From Bacteroidales bacterium (GTDB lineage: Bacteria > Bacteroidota > Bacteroidia > Bacteroidales > UBA3663), in the NCBI GenBank assembly GCA_017618715.1, contig JAFZTS010000044.1:29225-93224 (forward strand): a stretch of DNA of 64,000 nucleotides, given 5' to 3'. Shown piece after piece: positions 8,362-17,519 of this stretch. A model generated the notes under the pieces. The model worked only from the letters and a program-made list of their open reading frames with translations, made no database searches and had not been told where the DNA came from. The first letter of the stretch is position 1; each line of letters opens with the position of its first letter. A program made the translations under genes and the position numbers.

Positions 8362-11077
8362 TTAATCTGATTGTCCTCCACAACTCGGGAAGGATGAAGA
8401 TGGGCGAGGTGACCAGTAGGATGATGCCCCAATCTTCGAGGCTGAGAGGTTCCACCTCGAAGAAGTCGGGCAGGAGGTTGACGATGATGAACTGGCCCAC
8501 CAGAATAATTGCAGCCACAAACAGGAAGCCTGGGCTATAGGACTGCTTGAAGCGTTCGCGGTCGGTGAAGAAGCGATGCACCTCCATCAGGAAACTGCTA
8601 TCGGTGCGGAAATAGCGCACATTGAACAGGTTCCAGAACTGCAGCACCACAAAGAACGTGAAGAAGATGCCGTGTTCGTAGGCCGAAAGGGACAACTTGC
8701 CTCGATGTCCTTTGAAGAAGTCCTTGAAATAGGTGGCCAACATGTCCCAATTGAAGAGTTCCGACACCTGCTTCAGTTCGGTGTGATAGAGCAATTGCCA
8801 AACGCCCACCAGCACGACGAAGAAGCCAACACCCCAGCCGGCGATGCGCCAACCCATCTGGCGATTCACGATGTGTTCCTTCGACGAACGCGGCTTGTCG
8901 TGCAGCACTCTCGGGTCGGCGGGGAGCGACGACAGGGCACCAGCTGCGAATGTGTCCATGATGAGGTTTACCCACAGCATCTGCGTCACGTTGAGCGGCG
9001 AATCCAAGCCCGTGATGGCACCCAGCAGCACCACCAGGCACGCACATACATTGATGGTCGTTTGGAAGATGATGAATCGGCGGATGTTCCAATAGATGCT
9101 GCGTCCCCACAGGATGGCCTTGTTGATCGAAGCAAACGAGTCGTCGATGATGGTGATGTCCGAAGCCTCCTTGGCACGCGAAGTGCCCGAGCCCATCGAA
9201 AGGCCCACCTGCGCCTTCGCCAGGGCCGGTGCGTCGTTGGTGCCGTCGCCCGTCACAGCCACCACCTCACGGTTCTGCTGCAATAGCGTCACCAGTCGCG
9301 CCTTGTCCTCGGGGCGTGCACGGGCAATGATGCGGATGCGATAGTCGCGCAACAGTTCGCGCAGTTCGGTGTCCGAACGGATGGCGAAATCGGGGCCTTG
9401 CAAGGTCTTGTCGAGTTCGCCCTCACCGAGCAACCCGATCTCGCGCCCAATCTCGTTGGCAGTACCCACGGTGTCGCCGGTGACGATGATGACCTTCACG
9501 CCCGCCACGTCCTTGCACAAATGGATGGCCTCGGCCACGTCAGGGCGGATGGGGTCGGCAATGCCCACCACGCCGATGAACGTTTCGGGGCCGTTGTCAC
9601 GCTGCATGGCAAAGCCCAGGGTTCGCATGGCACGCTGCTGGTACGAAGCCAACAGGTCCTCCACTTCCCGCTTCGTCACGCCTCCGGCAATCTCCTCGCA
9701 GCGGCTCAGCAGCAGTTCGGGAGCACCCTTTACGAACGTCACGATGGAGTCGTCCTTGTTCACCTTGGTGAGCATGTATTTCGTCTGGGTCGAAAACGGC
9801 TGCTGCTCCACCACCCTGGCGCTATCGCGCAACTGCTGGTAGTCGAAGCCCAGCGTGTCGAGCCACATCAGCAGCGCACCCTCCGTAGGATTGCCGATGG
9901 GCTTGCGTTCCACGGTCAAGGCCGCCGTACTGTTCACGCTGATGCCCAGCGCCAGCTCCTCGCGGTCATATTCGCCGAAGAAGCGATGTTCGACCACCGA
10001 CATGCGGTTCTGCGTGAGTGTACCTGTTTTGTCGGTACAGATCACGGTCGTTGCACCCATCGTCTCGCAGGCATGAAGCTTGCGCACCAGGTTGTTCTCC
10101 TTCAGCATCTTGCGCATGCTCAAGGCAAGGCTCACGGTGATGCTCATGGGCAAACCCTCGGGCACTGCCACCACAATCAGCGTGATGGCAAGCATCAACG
10201 ACTGCAGGACGAAGCCGACGATGACGAGCGGCTCCATCTTGTCGGGCATGTCGCCGAAAGCGAAATAGTAAACCAGACGTCCCACCACGATAAGCATGGC
10301 GATGGCAAAACTGGCATACGAAATCCAGCGACCCAACTGGTCCAACTGGCGGTTGAGGGGAGTCTTCACCTCCGACCCTTCGCGCGTCAAAGCCACGCCT
10401 CGCCCCTCCTCGCTATCCACAGCCGTCTTGTCAACCACATACACGCCATTGCCCTCGATCACCGTACTGCCACGCAGCACACGGTCGGCAGGATAGGCCG
10501 ATTCGGAATACTTGTGATAGTCCTTTTGGTCGGGAGTGAACTTGTCCTGATAAGGTTCGCCCGTGAATATCGATTCATCGACACGCAGTGCATTGGCAAC
10601 CACCAGCAGGCCGTCGGCAGGCAGCTGGTCGCCACTCTCGATGCGCACCACATCGCCCACCACCACATCCATCTTCGGGATGCTGTACATTTGCGGGTGA
10701 GCGTCCCTCCAAGGGCGGCGCAGCACCTTCACCGGCTGTGTATCCTTCACCTGGTTGAGCACGTCAAACTCCCGGTCGGCTTTCACCTCAAAGATGAAAC
10801 CCACACCCGTCGAAAGCAGGATGGCAAAGAGGACTCCTACGGGCTCGAACAGCAGGCGCCAGTTGCCCGTGTCGTAAATCTCGTAGGCCGAAACCAGAAT
10901 TGAGAGACAGAGGGCACCGAGAAGGACAATGATCAGCGGGTCCTTGAACTTCTCAAGGTAACGCTTCCAGAGAGGTTCCTTCTCGGGGTCGGGTATCTTG
11001 TTCAGACCCTTGCCGCCGACAACTTTGGGGTCATCGACCGAGAGGGCCATCTCCAGATATTTCTTTCGTTTATCCAT
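8339..11077 (-). CDS. Calcium-translocating P-type ATPase, PMCA type
   Basis: A 912-residue membrane protein with the full P2B-ATPase layout: a membrane helix pair near residues 45-95, an actuator domain with FTGEP (the usual TGES carries Pro here), the M4 motif VPEGLP, the phosphorylation site CTDKTGTLT (Asp349), a nucleotide-binding domain with KGAPE, a hinge GDGTNDAP (Asp611 and Asp615), and M6 NLIMDTFAA. PEGLP with NLIMDT is typical of plasma-membrane Ca2+ pumps, so Ca2+ export from the cytoplasm is likely. No calmodulin-binding tail is apparent. The C-terminal codons overlap the M3 peptidase gene tail to tail by 23 bp. Confidence 0.93.
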   Translation of the reverse strand: MDKRKKYLEMALSVDDPKVVGGKGLNKIPDPEKEPLWKRYLEKFKDPLIIVLLGALCLSILVSAYEIYDTGNWRLLFEPVGVLFAILLSTGVGFIFEVKADREFDVLNQVKDTQPVKVLRRPWRDAHPQMYSIPKMDVVVGDVVRIESGDQLPADGLLVVANALRVDESIFTGEPYQDKFTPDQKDYHKYSESAYPADRVLRGSTVIEGNGVYVVDKTAVDSEEGRGVALTREGSEVKTPLNRQLDQLGRWISYASFAIAMLIVVGRLVYYFAFGDMPDKMEPLVIVGFVLQSLMLAITLIVVAVPEGLPMSITVSLALSMRKMLKENNLVRKLHACETMGATTVICTDKTGTLTQNRMSVVEHRFFGEYDREELALGISVNSTAALTVERKPIGNPTEGALLMWLDTLGFDYQQLRDSARVVEQQPFSTQTKYMLTKVNKDDSIVTFVKGAPELLLSRCEEIAGGVTKREVEDLLASYQQRAMRTLGFAMQRDNGPETFIGVVGIADPIRPDVAEAIHLCKDVAGVKVIIVTGDTVGTANEIGREIGLLGEGELDKTLQGPDFAIRSDTELRELLRDYRIRIIARARPEDKARLVTLLQQNREVVAVTGDGTNDAPALAKAQVGLSMGSGTSRAKEASDITIIDDSFASINKAILWGRSIYWNIRRFIIFQTTINVCACLVVLLGAITGLDSPLNVTQMLWVNLIMDTFAAGALSSLPADPRVLHDKPRSSKEHIVNRQMGWRIAGWGVGFFVVLVGVWQLLYHTELKQVSELFNWDMLATYFKDFFKGHRGKLSLSAYEHGIFFTFFVVLQFWNLFNVRYFRTDSSFLMEVHRFFTDRERFKQSYSPGFLFVAAIILVGQFIIVNLLPDFFEVEPLSLEDWGIILLVTSPIFILPELWRTIRLIIGKRPY

Positions 11078-11101
11078 TCGGTATTTTGCAATTTACGGCT
11101 G

Positions 11102-11132
11102 CAAAGATACATCATATTTTCAACAATTCCAA
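11102..11132 (-). promoter_or_regulatory. Bacteroidetes-type promoter for the Ca2+ ATPase gene
   Basis: On the minus strand TTGG (11132-11129), a 19-nt gap and TATCTTTG (11109-11102). The start would fall about 15-20 nt before the ATG at 11077. Confidence 0.7.
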
Positions 11133-11159
11133 CCAAAAGAAAATTTTTTTGCAAAATAA

Positions 11160-11191
11160 TTTGGAAGTGTCATTTAGTTTCCTCATCTTTG
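11160..11191 (+). promoter_or_regulatory. Probable promoter for gdhA
   Basis: TTTG (11160-11163), a 20-nt gap, then CATCTTTG (11184-11191), one mismatch to TAnnTTTG. It implies a leader of about 110 nt before the ATG at 11311. I see no clear riboswitch or stem-loop in that leader. Confidence 0.45.
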
Positions 11192-11310
11192 CATCAGCAA
11201 ATTGTTAGCCGAGCCCATGAAATTCACCCGTTGCCTAAAACAGTTTGCTTGCAAATAGATAGATTATTGTCCAAAATCATCAACTATTAAACCAAAAATC
11301 AAAAAACGCT

Positions 11311-12651
11311 ATGTTGAACATTGAACAATTCATGGCCAATCTGGAGAAAAAGCATCCAGGTGAAAAGGAATACCTTCAGGCCGTACGTGAAGTTCTCATT
11401 TCCATCAAAGACGTTTACGACAAGCACCCCGAATTCGAGCGCGCTTCTCTCCTCGAACGCCTCGTTGAACCCGAACGCATCATCATCTTCCGCGTGCCTT
11501 GGGTGGACGACCGTGGCAAGACACAGGTCAACCTCGGTTATCGTGTGCAATTCAATTCGGCCATCGGCCCATATAAGGGAGGCCTGCGTTTCCACGCTTC
11601 GGTCAACCTCTCCATCCTCAAGTTCCTCGGCTTCGAGCAGACGTTCAAGAACTCGCTCACCACGCTCCCTATGGGTGGTGGCAAGGGTGGCTCCGACTTC
11701 TCGCCCCGTGGCAAGAGCGAAGCCGAAATCATGCGTTTCTGCCAGTCGTTCATGACCGAGCTCTATCGCTATGTCGGTCCCGAGATCGACGTTCCAGCAG
11801 GTGATATCGGCGTGGGCGCTCGCGAGATCGGCTACCTCTTCGGACAGTACAAGCGCATCACACGCGACTTCAGCGGCGTACTCACCGGCAAGGGCCTCGA
11901 ATATGGCGGCTCGCTCGTTCGTCCCGAGGCTACAGGCTTCGGCGGACTCTACTTCGTCAACGAGATGCTGCAGGATGCCGGCATCGACATCAAGGGCAAG
12001 ACCGTAGCCATCTCGGGCTTCGGCAACGTAGCATGGGGTGCAGCCACCAAGGCTACACAGCTTGGTGCGAAGGTCATCACCATCTCCGGCCCCGACGGAT
12101 ACGTCTATGATCCCGAAGGCATCAGCGGCGCGAAGATCGACTACATGCTCGAACTGCGTGCATCGGGCAACGACATCGTGGCACCCTACGCCGACGAGTT
12201 CCCCGAGGCAACCTTCTACCCCGACAAGCGTCCGTGGGAACGCAAGTGCGACATCGCCCTGCCTTGCGCCACACAGAACGAGCTCAATGGCGACGATGCT
12301 GCCCGGCTCGTTGCCAATGGCGTACAGTGCGTGGCCGAAATCTCCAACATGGGATGCACACCCGAAGCCATCGACCTCTTCCTCGAGAAGAGGATGCTCT
12401 ATGCTCCCGGCAAGGCCGTCAATGCAGGTGGAGTAGCCACCTCAGGTCTCGAGATGAGTCAGAATGCCGCACACATCAGCTGGAGTGCTGCCGATGTCGA
12501 TAAGCGTCTGCACGAAATCATGCACGGCATCCACCGGCAATGCATCCGCTACGGCAAGGAGCCCGATGGATACATCAACTACGTCAAGGGTGCCAATGTG
12601 GCAGGCTTCATGAAGGTCGCTCGTGCCATGATGGCCCAAGGTGTGGTATGA
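11311..12651 (+). CDS. gdhA: NADP-type glutamate dehydrogenase
   Basis: A 446-residue cytoplasmic enzyme interconverting 2-oxoglutarate plus ammonium and glutamate. The hexameric GDH-I family signature is clear: GPYKGGLRFH, the catalytic lysine in LPMGGGKGGSDF, PAGDIGVGAREIGYLFGQYK, and a Rossmann-fold loop in AISGFGNVAWGAATKA. The length (about 445) is standard for the NADP-dependent class, an important ammonium-assimilation route in Bacteroidales. Cofactor choice is taken from the family, not proven here. The gene stands alone, with a terminator about 35 bp after its stop. Confidence 0.96.
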   Translation: MLNIEQFMANLEKKHPGEKEYLQAVREVLISIKDVYDKHPEFERASLLERLVEPERIIIFRVPWVDDRGKTQVNLGYRVQFNSAIGPYKGGLRFHASVNLSILKFLGFEQTFKNSLTTLPMGGGKGGSDFSPRGKSEAEIMRFCQSFMTELYRYVGPEIDVPAGDIGVGAREIGYLFGQYKRITRDFSGVLTGKGLEYGGSLVRPEATGFGGLYFVNEMLQDAGIDIKGKTVAISGFGNVAWGAATKATQLGAKVITISGPDGYVYDPEGISGAKIDYMLELRASGNDIVAPYADEFPEATFYPDKRPWERKCDIALPCATQNELNGDDAARLVANGVQCVAEISNMGCTPEAIDLFLEKRMLYAPGKAVNAGGVATSGLEMSQNAAHISWSAADVDKRLHEIMHGIHRQCIRYGKEPDGYINYVKGANVAGFMKVARAMMAQGVV

Positions 12652-12684
12652 TTCCGTTTGATAACTTGGTTTCCCAAAATAGTA

Positions 12685-12715
12685 AGGCGCTTCCCTTTTG
12701 GAAAGCGCCTTTTTC
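12685..12715 (+). terminator. Rho-independent terminator after gdhA
   Basis: AAGGCGCTT pairs with AAGCGCCTT around a short loop, with GG/CC continuing the stem across one bulged A, followed by a T-run and TTTTC. It sits between gdhA and the SUKH gene. Confidence 0.85.
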
Positions 12716-12754
12716 GTCACATTTACGTATTTTTGGATATTTTCGTATAAAAAA

Positions 12755-12786
12755 TTTGCGTAAACCCAAAAATCAGATTATATTTG
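12755..12786 (+). promoter_or_regulatory. Bacteroidetes-type promoter for the SUKH gene
   Basis: TTTG (12755-12758), a 20-nt gap, TATATTTG (12779-12786). Transcription would begin near 12793, which rules out the upstream TTG at 12784 as the start codon and supports the ATG at 12814. Confidence 0.7.
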
Positions 12787-12813
12787 CACCCGAAACCTAT
12801 TGAATTTTCGATT

Positions 12814-13284
12814 ATGGAAAACGATATTAATGATGTTTTGAAAATCCTATATAGTATTCCAGAAAAATACATTACAATCAATGGCCCTGCTACGGAGGAT
12901 TCCATTCGCTCTTTTGAGAGCAAATGGAATGTTACTTTACCAAGTGAATATAAACATCTTATAAAACAATGTAATGGCATAAATCTTATGGGATCTGAAA
13001 TTCTAGGTTTACCCATTAAAGATGCCCGCTATTTTTCAATAGATGATGCATACCAATTTGAACATTTCGAAGTATGTAACCCTATGCCTTTGCACCTGAT
13101 TCCCTTTAGTCCAGATGGAGGGGGAAATCACTATTGTTTTGATACTCGTGACAACAATATTGTATTTTGGGATAGTGAATATGATTACACAAATGATACA
13201 CCCGAGGTCGTTTATAATACTTTAGCAGAAATGATACGTGAGGTTTTTCTTGATTGGACTCTGGAAGACATCGACTTGTTATGA
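12814..13284 (+). CDS. SMI1/KNR4 (SUKH) family protein
   Basis: A 156-residue cytoplasmic protein without signal or membrane segment. It has the SUKH-1 pattern: an early segment equivalent to ATEDSIRSFESKWNVTLP, the LPSEYKHLIKQCNG helix, LIPFSPDGGGNHYCFDT, and a C-terminal helix after VVYNTLAEMIREVF. SUKH proteins are common immunity proteins of bacterial polymorphic toxins. No toxin gene is adjacent, so it may be an orphan immunity gene or have another role. Its base composition is visibly more AT-rich than the GDH gene before it, compatible with transfer. Confidence 0.8.
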   Translation: MENDINDVLKILYSIPEKYITINGPATEDSIRSFESKWNVTLPSEYKHLIKQCNGINLMGSEILGLPIKDARYFSIDDAYQFEHFEVCNPMPLHLIPFSPDGGGNHYCFDTRDNNIVFWDSEYDYTNDTPEVVYNTLAEMIREVFLDWTLEDIDLL

Positions 13285-13296
13285 AATCTCTTGACC

Positions 13297-13322
13297 ATTC
13301 CTTTGTTGAAGCATAAAGGAAT
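13297..13322. terminator. Stem-loop between convergent genes, possible bidirectional terminator
   Basis: Perfect 8-bp arms ATTCCTTT (13297-13304) and AAAGGAAT (13315-13322) flank a 10-nt loop between the SUKH stop (13284) and the LRR stop (13357). There is no clear T-run, so termination is uncertain. Confidence 0.35.
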
Positions 13323-13356
13323 CAATCGTTAACGCGACTACTGCTGGTGGGAAAAG

Positions 13357-14874
13357 TTATTCTTCGACGATATTTTTGAATCGGCCGAAAACAGGATCTT
13401 TGCGATATTTCTTCCCACAACCAGTGGGAACATAAAGAGTGACTTTCGAAGTGTCTATATCAGATTCATCAATATCGGGTAATGTCTTTTTATGCCTAAA
13501 ATGTATTTCTGTCATATTTGAACAACAAGAGAATGCATCTTCTCCTATATAAGTCACACTTGCAGGTATGGTGATTGAAGTCAGACTATCACATCCCTGG
13601 AATGCATTTCCCCATATAGCAGTCACACTTTCGGGGATATTGATTGAAGTCAGACTTTTACAACCGGAGAATGTATCTCCAGATATTTCAGTCACACCTT
13701 CGGGGATATTGATAGAAGTCAGATTTACACACCCTTGGAATGCATTTCCCCATATAGCTGTCACATTTTCGGGTATGTGTATTGAAGTCAATCCGCTACA
13801 ACCAGAGAATGCATAACCTTCTATTGAAGTCACACCTTCGGGTATAGTGATTGACGTCAGGTTGCTACAATCGGAGAACGCACAGAATCGAATTGTAGTC
13901 TCATCATCGGGTATATCTATTGTAGTCAAACCATTACACCCGTAAAATGCTGCTGTATCAATAGATGTCAAACTTTCGGGGATATTGATTGAGGTCAATT
14001 CTTTACAATAAAGGAATACAGCAGCTCCAATTGAGGTAACACCGTCAGGTATAATGGTATTTTTGCATCCTGCAATAATCCTGTTGAGTGAAGTAGCAAT
14101 GATAGCGTTACAATTGTTTTGAGAATTGTAGTAAGGATTATCTGGATCAACTGTAATTGAAGACAGACCACTACAACCTGAGAATGCTCCTTTTCCAATA
14201 AAGGTTACGCTCTTAGGTATGTGTATTGAAGTCAAACCACGACTACTATAGAATGCTTCTTCTCCAATTGAAGTCACACCTTCAGGTATAGTGATTGAAG
14301 TCAGTCCTTTACAAAGGGAGAATGCACGGTCTGCAATATACGTGACGCTTTCAGGTATAGTAATTGAAGTCAGATTTCTACAGTTCGAGAATGCACGATC
14401 TCCTATGGAAGTCACACCTTTCGGAATATTCACATGAGCCAATTTTACACAGGAGGAGAAAAGTTTATCATTAATCGATGTCAAACTATCGGGTAATTCA
14501 ATCGAATTCAAGCTGTAACAGCCATCGAAAGCTCTCTTGCCGATTTCGGTGACACTATTGGGTATATATACCGCTTTTATTTCTCCACAATCCTCAAAAG
14601 CAGATTCATTGATCGATGTCACCTTCAACATTCGTCCATTATATTCAATTTCAGAACGTATATGAACTTCTTCCACCACCATGGACGCACGATTTATCCC
14701 CATCACCACCGCTTCATCATTCATCACACGATACTCTACAGAATCCACTTCTGTAAAGATATCGTGATTGTTATCGTTGTTGTTGTCGTTATCTGAACCG
14801 CCAATCATCTTCACTCCCCAAACAACGGCAATGAGTAAAGCAACTCCAATCAGTATCTTAGTTGATGTTTTCAT
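13357..14874 (-). CDS. BspA-like leucine-rich-repeat (LRR_5) protein with N-terminal membrane anchor
   Basis: A 505-residue protein. Residues about 7-24 form a hydrophobic segment without lipobox, followed by an Asn/Asp-rich stretch (SDNDNNNDNNHD), so it is a signal anchor or uncleaved signal. From about residue 75 to 460 it has some 15 LRR_5 units of the type LTSITIPEGVTSIGxxAFSGC. One unit is interrupted by the VDPDNPYYNSQNNCNAI insert often seen in this family. The tail (TLYVPTGCGKKYRKDP..RFK) matches that of the LRR lipoprotein at 17520-18452. Surface adhesion is the usual suggestion for BspA relatives; the role here is unknown. Confidence 0.85.
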   Translation of the reverse strand: MKTSTKILIGVALLIAVVWGVKMIGGSDNDNNNDNNHDIFTEVDSVEYRVMNDEAVVMGINRASMVVEEVHIRSEIEYNGRMLKVTSINESAFEDCGEIKAVYIPNSVTEIGKRAFDGCYSLNSIELPDSLTSINDKLFSSCVKLAHVNIPKGVTSIGDRAFSNCRNLTSITIPESVTYIADRAFSLCKGLTSITIPEGVTSIGEEAFYSSRGLTSIHIPKSVTFIGKGAFSGCSGLSSITVDPDNPYYNSQNNCNAIIATSLNRIIAGCKNTIIPDGVTSIGAAVFLYCKELTSINIPESLTSIDTAAFYGCNGLTTIDIPDDETTIRFCAFSDCSNLTSITIPEGVTSIEGYAFSGCSGLTSIHIPENVTAIWGNAFQGCVNLTSINIPEGVTEISGDTFSGCKSLTSINIPESVTAIWGNAFQGCDSLTSITIPASVTYIGEDAFSCCSNMTEIHFRHKKTLPDIDESDIDTSKVTLYVPTGCGKKYRKDPVFGRFKNIVEE

Positions 14875-14990
14875 AAATCAATAGTTTGCAGGTCAGATGG
14901 ATTTTTGACAATATTTTGAAAGATTTTGAGCGTAGCGACCACTCTTGTTATAACACGTCTTTGTTTTGAGAATCGATTGGCGAATGGAGC

Positions 14991-16577
14991 TCAGTAGATG
15001 GTGATACGGTCCCCAATGAGAAAATAGGTGTGCTCATTCCTATGCCAATACTTCCTTGGATAAACTGTGTTATCCATATTAATAGAGTCGGGAGGAGAGG
15101 CAAGATACTGCTCCATGAATTCAGACAGTGTTTCTTCTGTTATCGTTCTTGATTCATCAAAAAATCTGTTTTCCACATGGTAGTATCGTGTTTGTTCGAA
15201 CTCGATGAAAACAGCGGCTGCGACATTCGATTCCTTATGACGGCAATATTCGACTTCGAATGAATCGTTTTCATCTATTGCATGGTAATAGGTGATCAGT
15301 TCGTAAAGACTGTCTCCAGATTGTGGGAAGAAGTGATTCATGGAGCTTTCCTTGATTCCCTTACCGGCCTTTCCACCAACTTGCTTCTCAAATTGTGCCA
15401 CATCGTCCATCGTCACCTTCCCGATGTTGTCGGACAGATAGTTCAATACCTTTGGCCAAACAGCTGGTCCAAGATACTGCAATGTGTCGGGGTTGGTTCG
15501 AAGGTAGGTGAAATGTATGGTGTCGGACTTCATATCAAGAATCACATCGGTATTGCAGTTCCCATGGAACATGCACAATGACCGATACGGATTCCAGTTG
15601 TTCGACATATATGGACTAAAGGGCAAGTCATGCCCCATTTTCTCCAGCGTCAGGACCTTTTGAAACTTGGGTTGGCCTGTAGGACGGACTTGGGCAAGGA
15701 ACAGTTCGTCCGTATTACCCGCCAAGACGTAAAAGTTGTCATCGTGAATAAATCCTGTGAAATACAGGGTGTCGGTGCTCTGGTCGTCACCTATATAATA
15801 CTCGTAATCCCAATAACTCTTGTATTTTGAGGAGATAAATGTTTTGGCCTTGGGTGTATGGTATCCCCATTTATCATAAGGGGTATTGTCCATCACCCAT
15901 CCCTTGCGGGGGTCCTTGACTTCGTAGATGACCGCCTTGCTGATGATGTAATAGGTGTCGTGATATCGTACAATCTTGTCCATGTCGGCATCGAAGAGAT
16001 GCTTCAACCCCGTCTGCTTGTCATGAAAGCAGGTGAAAAGTCCCCATTCTCCTTGTGGTTCGAACGACACTGCAAAGTCTTCGTCTTCGTAGCAGGTGGT
16101 CGAAAAATTGTCCGTCTCGATCCAACGTTGACTGTTGTCATCCCAACAGAGGTCTGGTTTTTTGTTTTTGGATTCTCGCGAATACCAAAGATACAATTGG
16201 TTATTCTTGGAGCACAAAAAGTAACTAAGCCACCCAAATCTGGTTTTAGGTGGTATTTCGATGATAGTTTGTCTTTCATTACCGGGTGAGACGGAAACAA
16301 GGTGATACTTGTCCCTATAATCAAAATAATTAAATGCCGTGTAGTTACGTGCATCGAAGAAATACAGATTGTTCCCACGATAATCCATCACGAATTCCAA
16401 CTCCATGTTCAAAACAGGGGATGAAAGGCTCGATAGGTCAATCCCGATGGTGTCGGTGATGATGGTGAAACCGGAGGCTGCATCATAACGAACTGTACGT
16501 TCGAGTTCCCCTTGTCCGAAACTGACAAGGGAAGCTAAAATCATCCAAGCGATGATAAATAATGGTTTTTTGCTCAT
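14991..16577 (-). CDS. Secreted protein of unknown function (528 aa)
   Basis: A signal peptide (about residues 1-22, ending SLVSFGQ) precedes a long, aromatic- and Asp-rich, beta-type sequence with no motif I recognise. There is no lipobox, no transmembrane helix in the mature part and no sorting tail. Segments such as DGRDKYH-like and YYIISKAVIYEVKD recur loosely, but a regular repeat cannot be shown. The gene ends 116 bp before the LRR gene start on the same strand, so the two could be co-transcribed. A -7 element (TATATTTG on the minus strand at 16600-16607) lies just upstream. The divergent spacer to the next gene holds the 42-bp palindrome array. Confidence 0.75.
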   Translation of the reverse strand: MSKKPLFIIAWMILASLVSFGQGELERTVRYDAASGFTIITDTIGIDLSSLSSPVLNMELEFVMDYRGNNLYFFDARNYTAFNYFDYRDKYHLVSVSPGNERQTIIEIPPKTRFGWLSYFLCSKNNQLYLWYSRESKNKKPDLCWDDNSQRWIETDNFSTTCYEDEDFAVSFEPQGEWGLFTCFHDKQTGLKHLFDADMDKIVRYHDTYYIISKAVIYEVKDPRKGWVMDNTPYDKWGYHTPKAKTFISSKYKSYWDYEYYIGDDQSTDTLYFTGFIHDDNFYVLAGNTDELFLAQVRPTGQPKFQKVLTLEKMGHDLPFSPYMSNNWNPYRSLCMFHGNCNTDVILDMKSDTIHFTYLRTNPDTLQYLGPAVWPKVLNYLSDNIGKVTMDDVAQFEKQVGGKAGKGIKESSMNHFFPQSGDSLYELITYYHAIDENDSFEVEYCRHKESNVAAAVFIEFEQTRYYHVENRFFDESRTITEETLSEFMEQYLASPPDSINMDNTVYPRKYWHRNEHTYFLIGDRITIY

Positions 16578-16599
16578 GGTTTTTCGGTTCTTTTTTGTG

Positions 16600-16607
16600 C
16601 AAATATA
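16600..16607 (-). promoter_or_regulatory. -7 element upstream of the 528-aa secreted protein gene
   Basis: TATATTTG on the minus strand, 22 nt before the ATG at 16577. No convincing TTTG is seen 19-20 nt further upstream, so only the -7 half is supported. Confidence 0.45.
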
Positions 16608-16956
16608 TCAACTTCGCACGAAAAAATGCAGAAAATCGGAAAAAACTGCACATCTAAAACGCAGAATTCCGCAAATACTGCATTTCTTTAATGCAAAAGT
16701 GACATTATGATTCCGATTCGTTGGAAAAACCGAGAATTTGGCCATAAGGTCGTTCCATTTCGGAACAAGCCCTGTATTTCAGCAGAATAAGATAGCAACC
16801 TCATCTTACTATGAATAAGGAATAACGGGATAGAGCATTCTGACGGACGAAAGAGTGCTTTATGACGTAGAAGATTGATTGTTTGTAATAGCAAGTGTCT
16901 TTCCGCCGAAGGATAATTACCGGTCCTAAACACAGAAAAACATTTTCAAATCGCAT
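16608..16956. other. Intergenic stretch without recognised gene
   Basis: About 350 bp between the divergent promoter and the palindrome array. Only short shadow reading frames occur. No RNA gene or mobile-element signature was seen. Confidence 0.5.
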
Positions 16957-17362
16957 CATGTCCCCTAACGGCCGTTAGCGGACATCCTTCAATCGCGCCA
17001 TGTCCTCCAACGACCGTTAGCGGACATCCTTCAATCGCGCCATGTCCTCCAACGACCGTTAGCGGACATCCTCCTGTCGCGCCATGTCCTCCAACGACCG
17101 TTAGCGGACATCCTCCTGTCGCGCCATGTCCTCCAACGGCCGTTAGCGGACATCCTCCCATCGCTGCATGTCCCCCAACGAACCGTAGAGGACATCCTCC
17201 CGTCGTTGCATATCCCCCAACGACCGTTAGCGGACATCCTCCCGTCGCTGCATGTCCTCCAACGAACCGTAGAGGACATCTTCCCATTACTGCATGTCCC
17301 CCAACGACCGTTAGGGGACATCCCCCTTTCGAACCATGTCCTCCAATGTACGTTAGGGGACA
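16957..17362. repeat. Array 1: ten 42-bp units, each with a 28-bp near-palindrome
   Basis: Units begin with C at 16957, 16999, 17041, 17083, 17125, 17167, 17209, 17251, 17293 and 17335, an unbroken 42-bp period. Each has a 28-bp core that starts ATGTCC (ATATCC in unit 7), is usually centred near CGGCCG or CGACCG, and ends GGACAT. In unit 1, 13 of 14 symmetric positions pair. The 14-bp linkers resemble CCTCCTGTCGCGCC. The array sits in the spacer between the divergent genes at 16577 and 17520. Because 42 is a multiple of three, open frames with 14-residue periodicity appear, which I take as a by-product. Confidence 0.92.
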
Positions 17363-17447
17363 TGCCTCAATAAATAGTCATTCTTACCGATGAAATACAT
17401 GGCCAATTATTTGAAGTTAGTAAATTTGTCAAGTTTTTGTCAATAAA

Positions 17448-17479
17448 TTTGCTATTCTCACAATTTTCCTCTATATTTG
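17448..17479 (+). promoter_or_regulatory. Bacteroidetes-type promoter for the LRR lipoprotein gene
   Basis: TTTG (17448-17451), a 20-nt gap, TATATTTG (17472-17479), about 85 bp after the palindrome array. Predicted start near 17486, leaving a leader of about 34 nt to the ATG at 17520. Confidence 0.7.
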
Positions 17480-17519
17480 CGGCGACCTTTTCGAACGGTT
17501 GAAAACAAATTATATCAAT

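Noticed and set aside
16957..17362. CRISPR array
   Set aside because: The conserved part is a palindrome with conserved, not unique, 14-bp linkers, and no cas genes are near. The same applies to 59417-59823.
16946..17363. Two overlapping minus-strand frames of about 110 codons with 14-residue repeats
   Set aside because: They exist because the 42-bp period is a multiple of three; the palindromes are conserved as DNA and several frames stay open equally well. No start signal or secretion signal is present.
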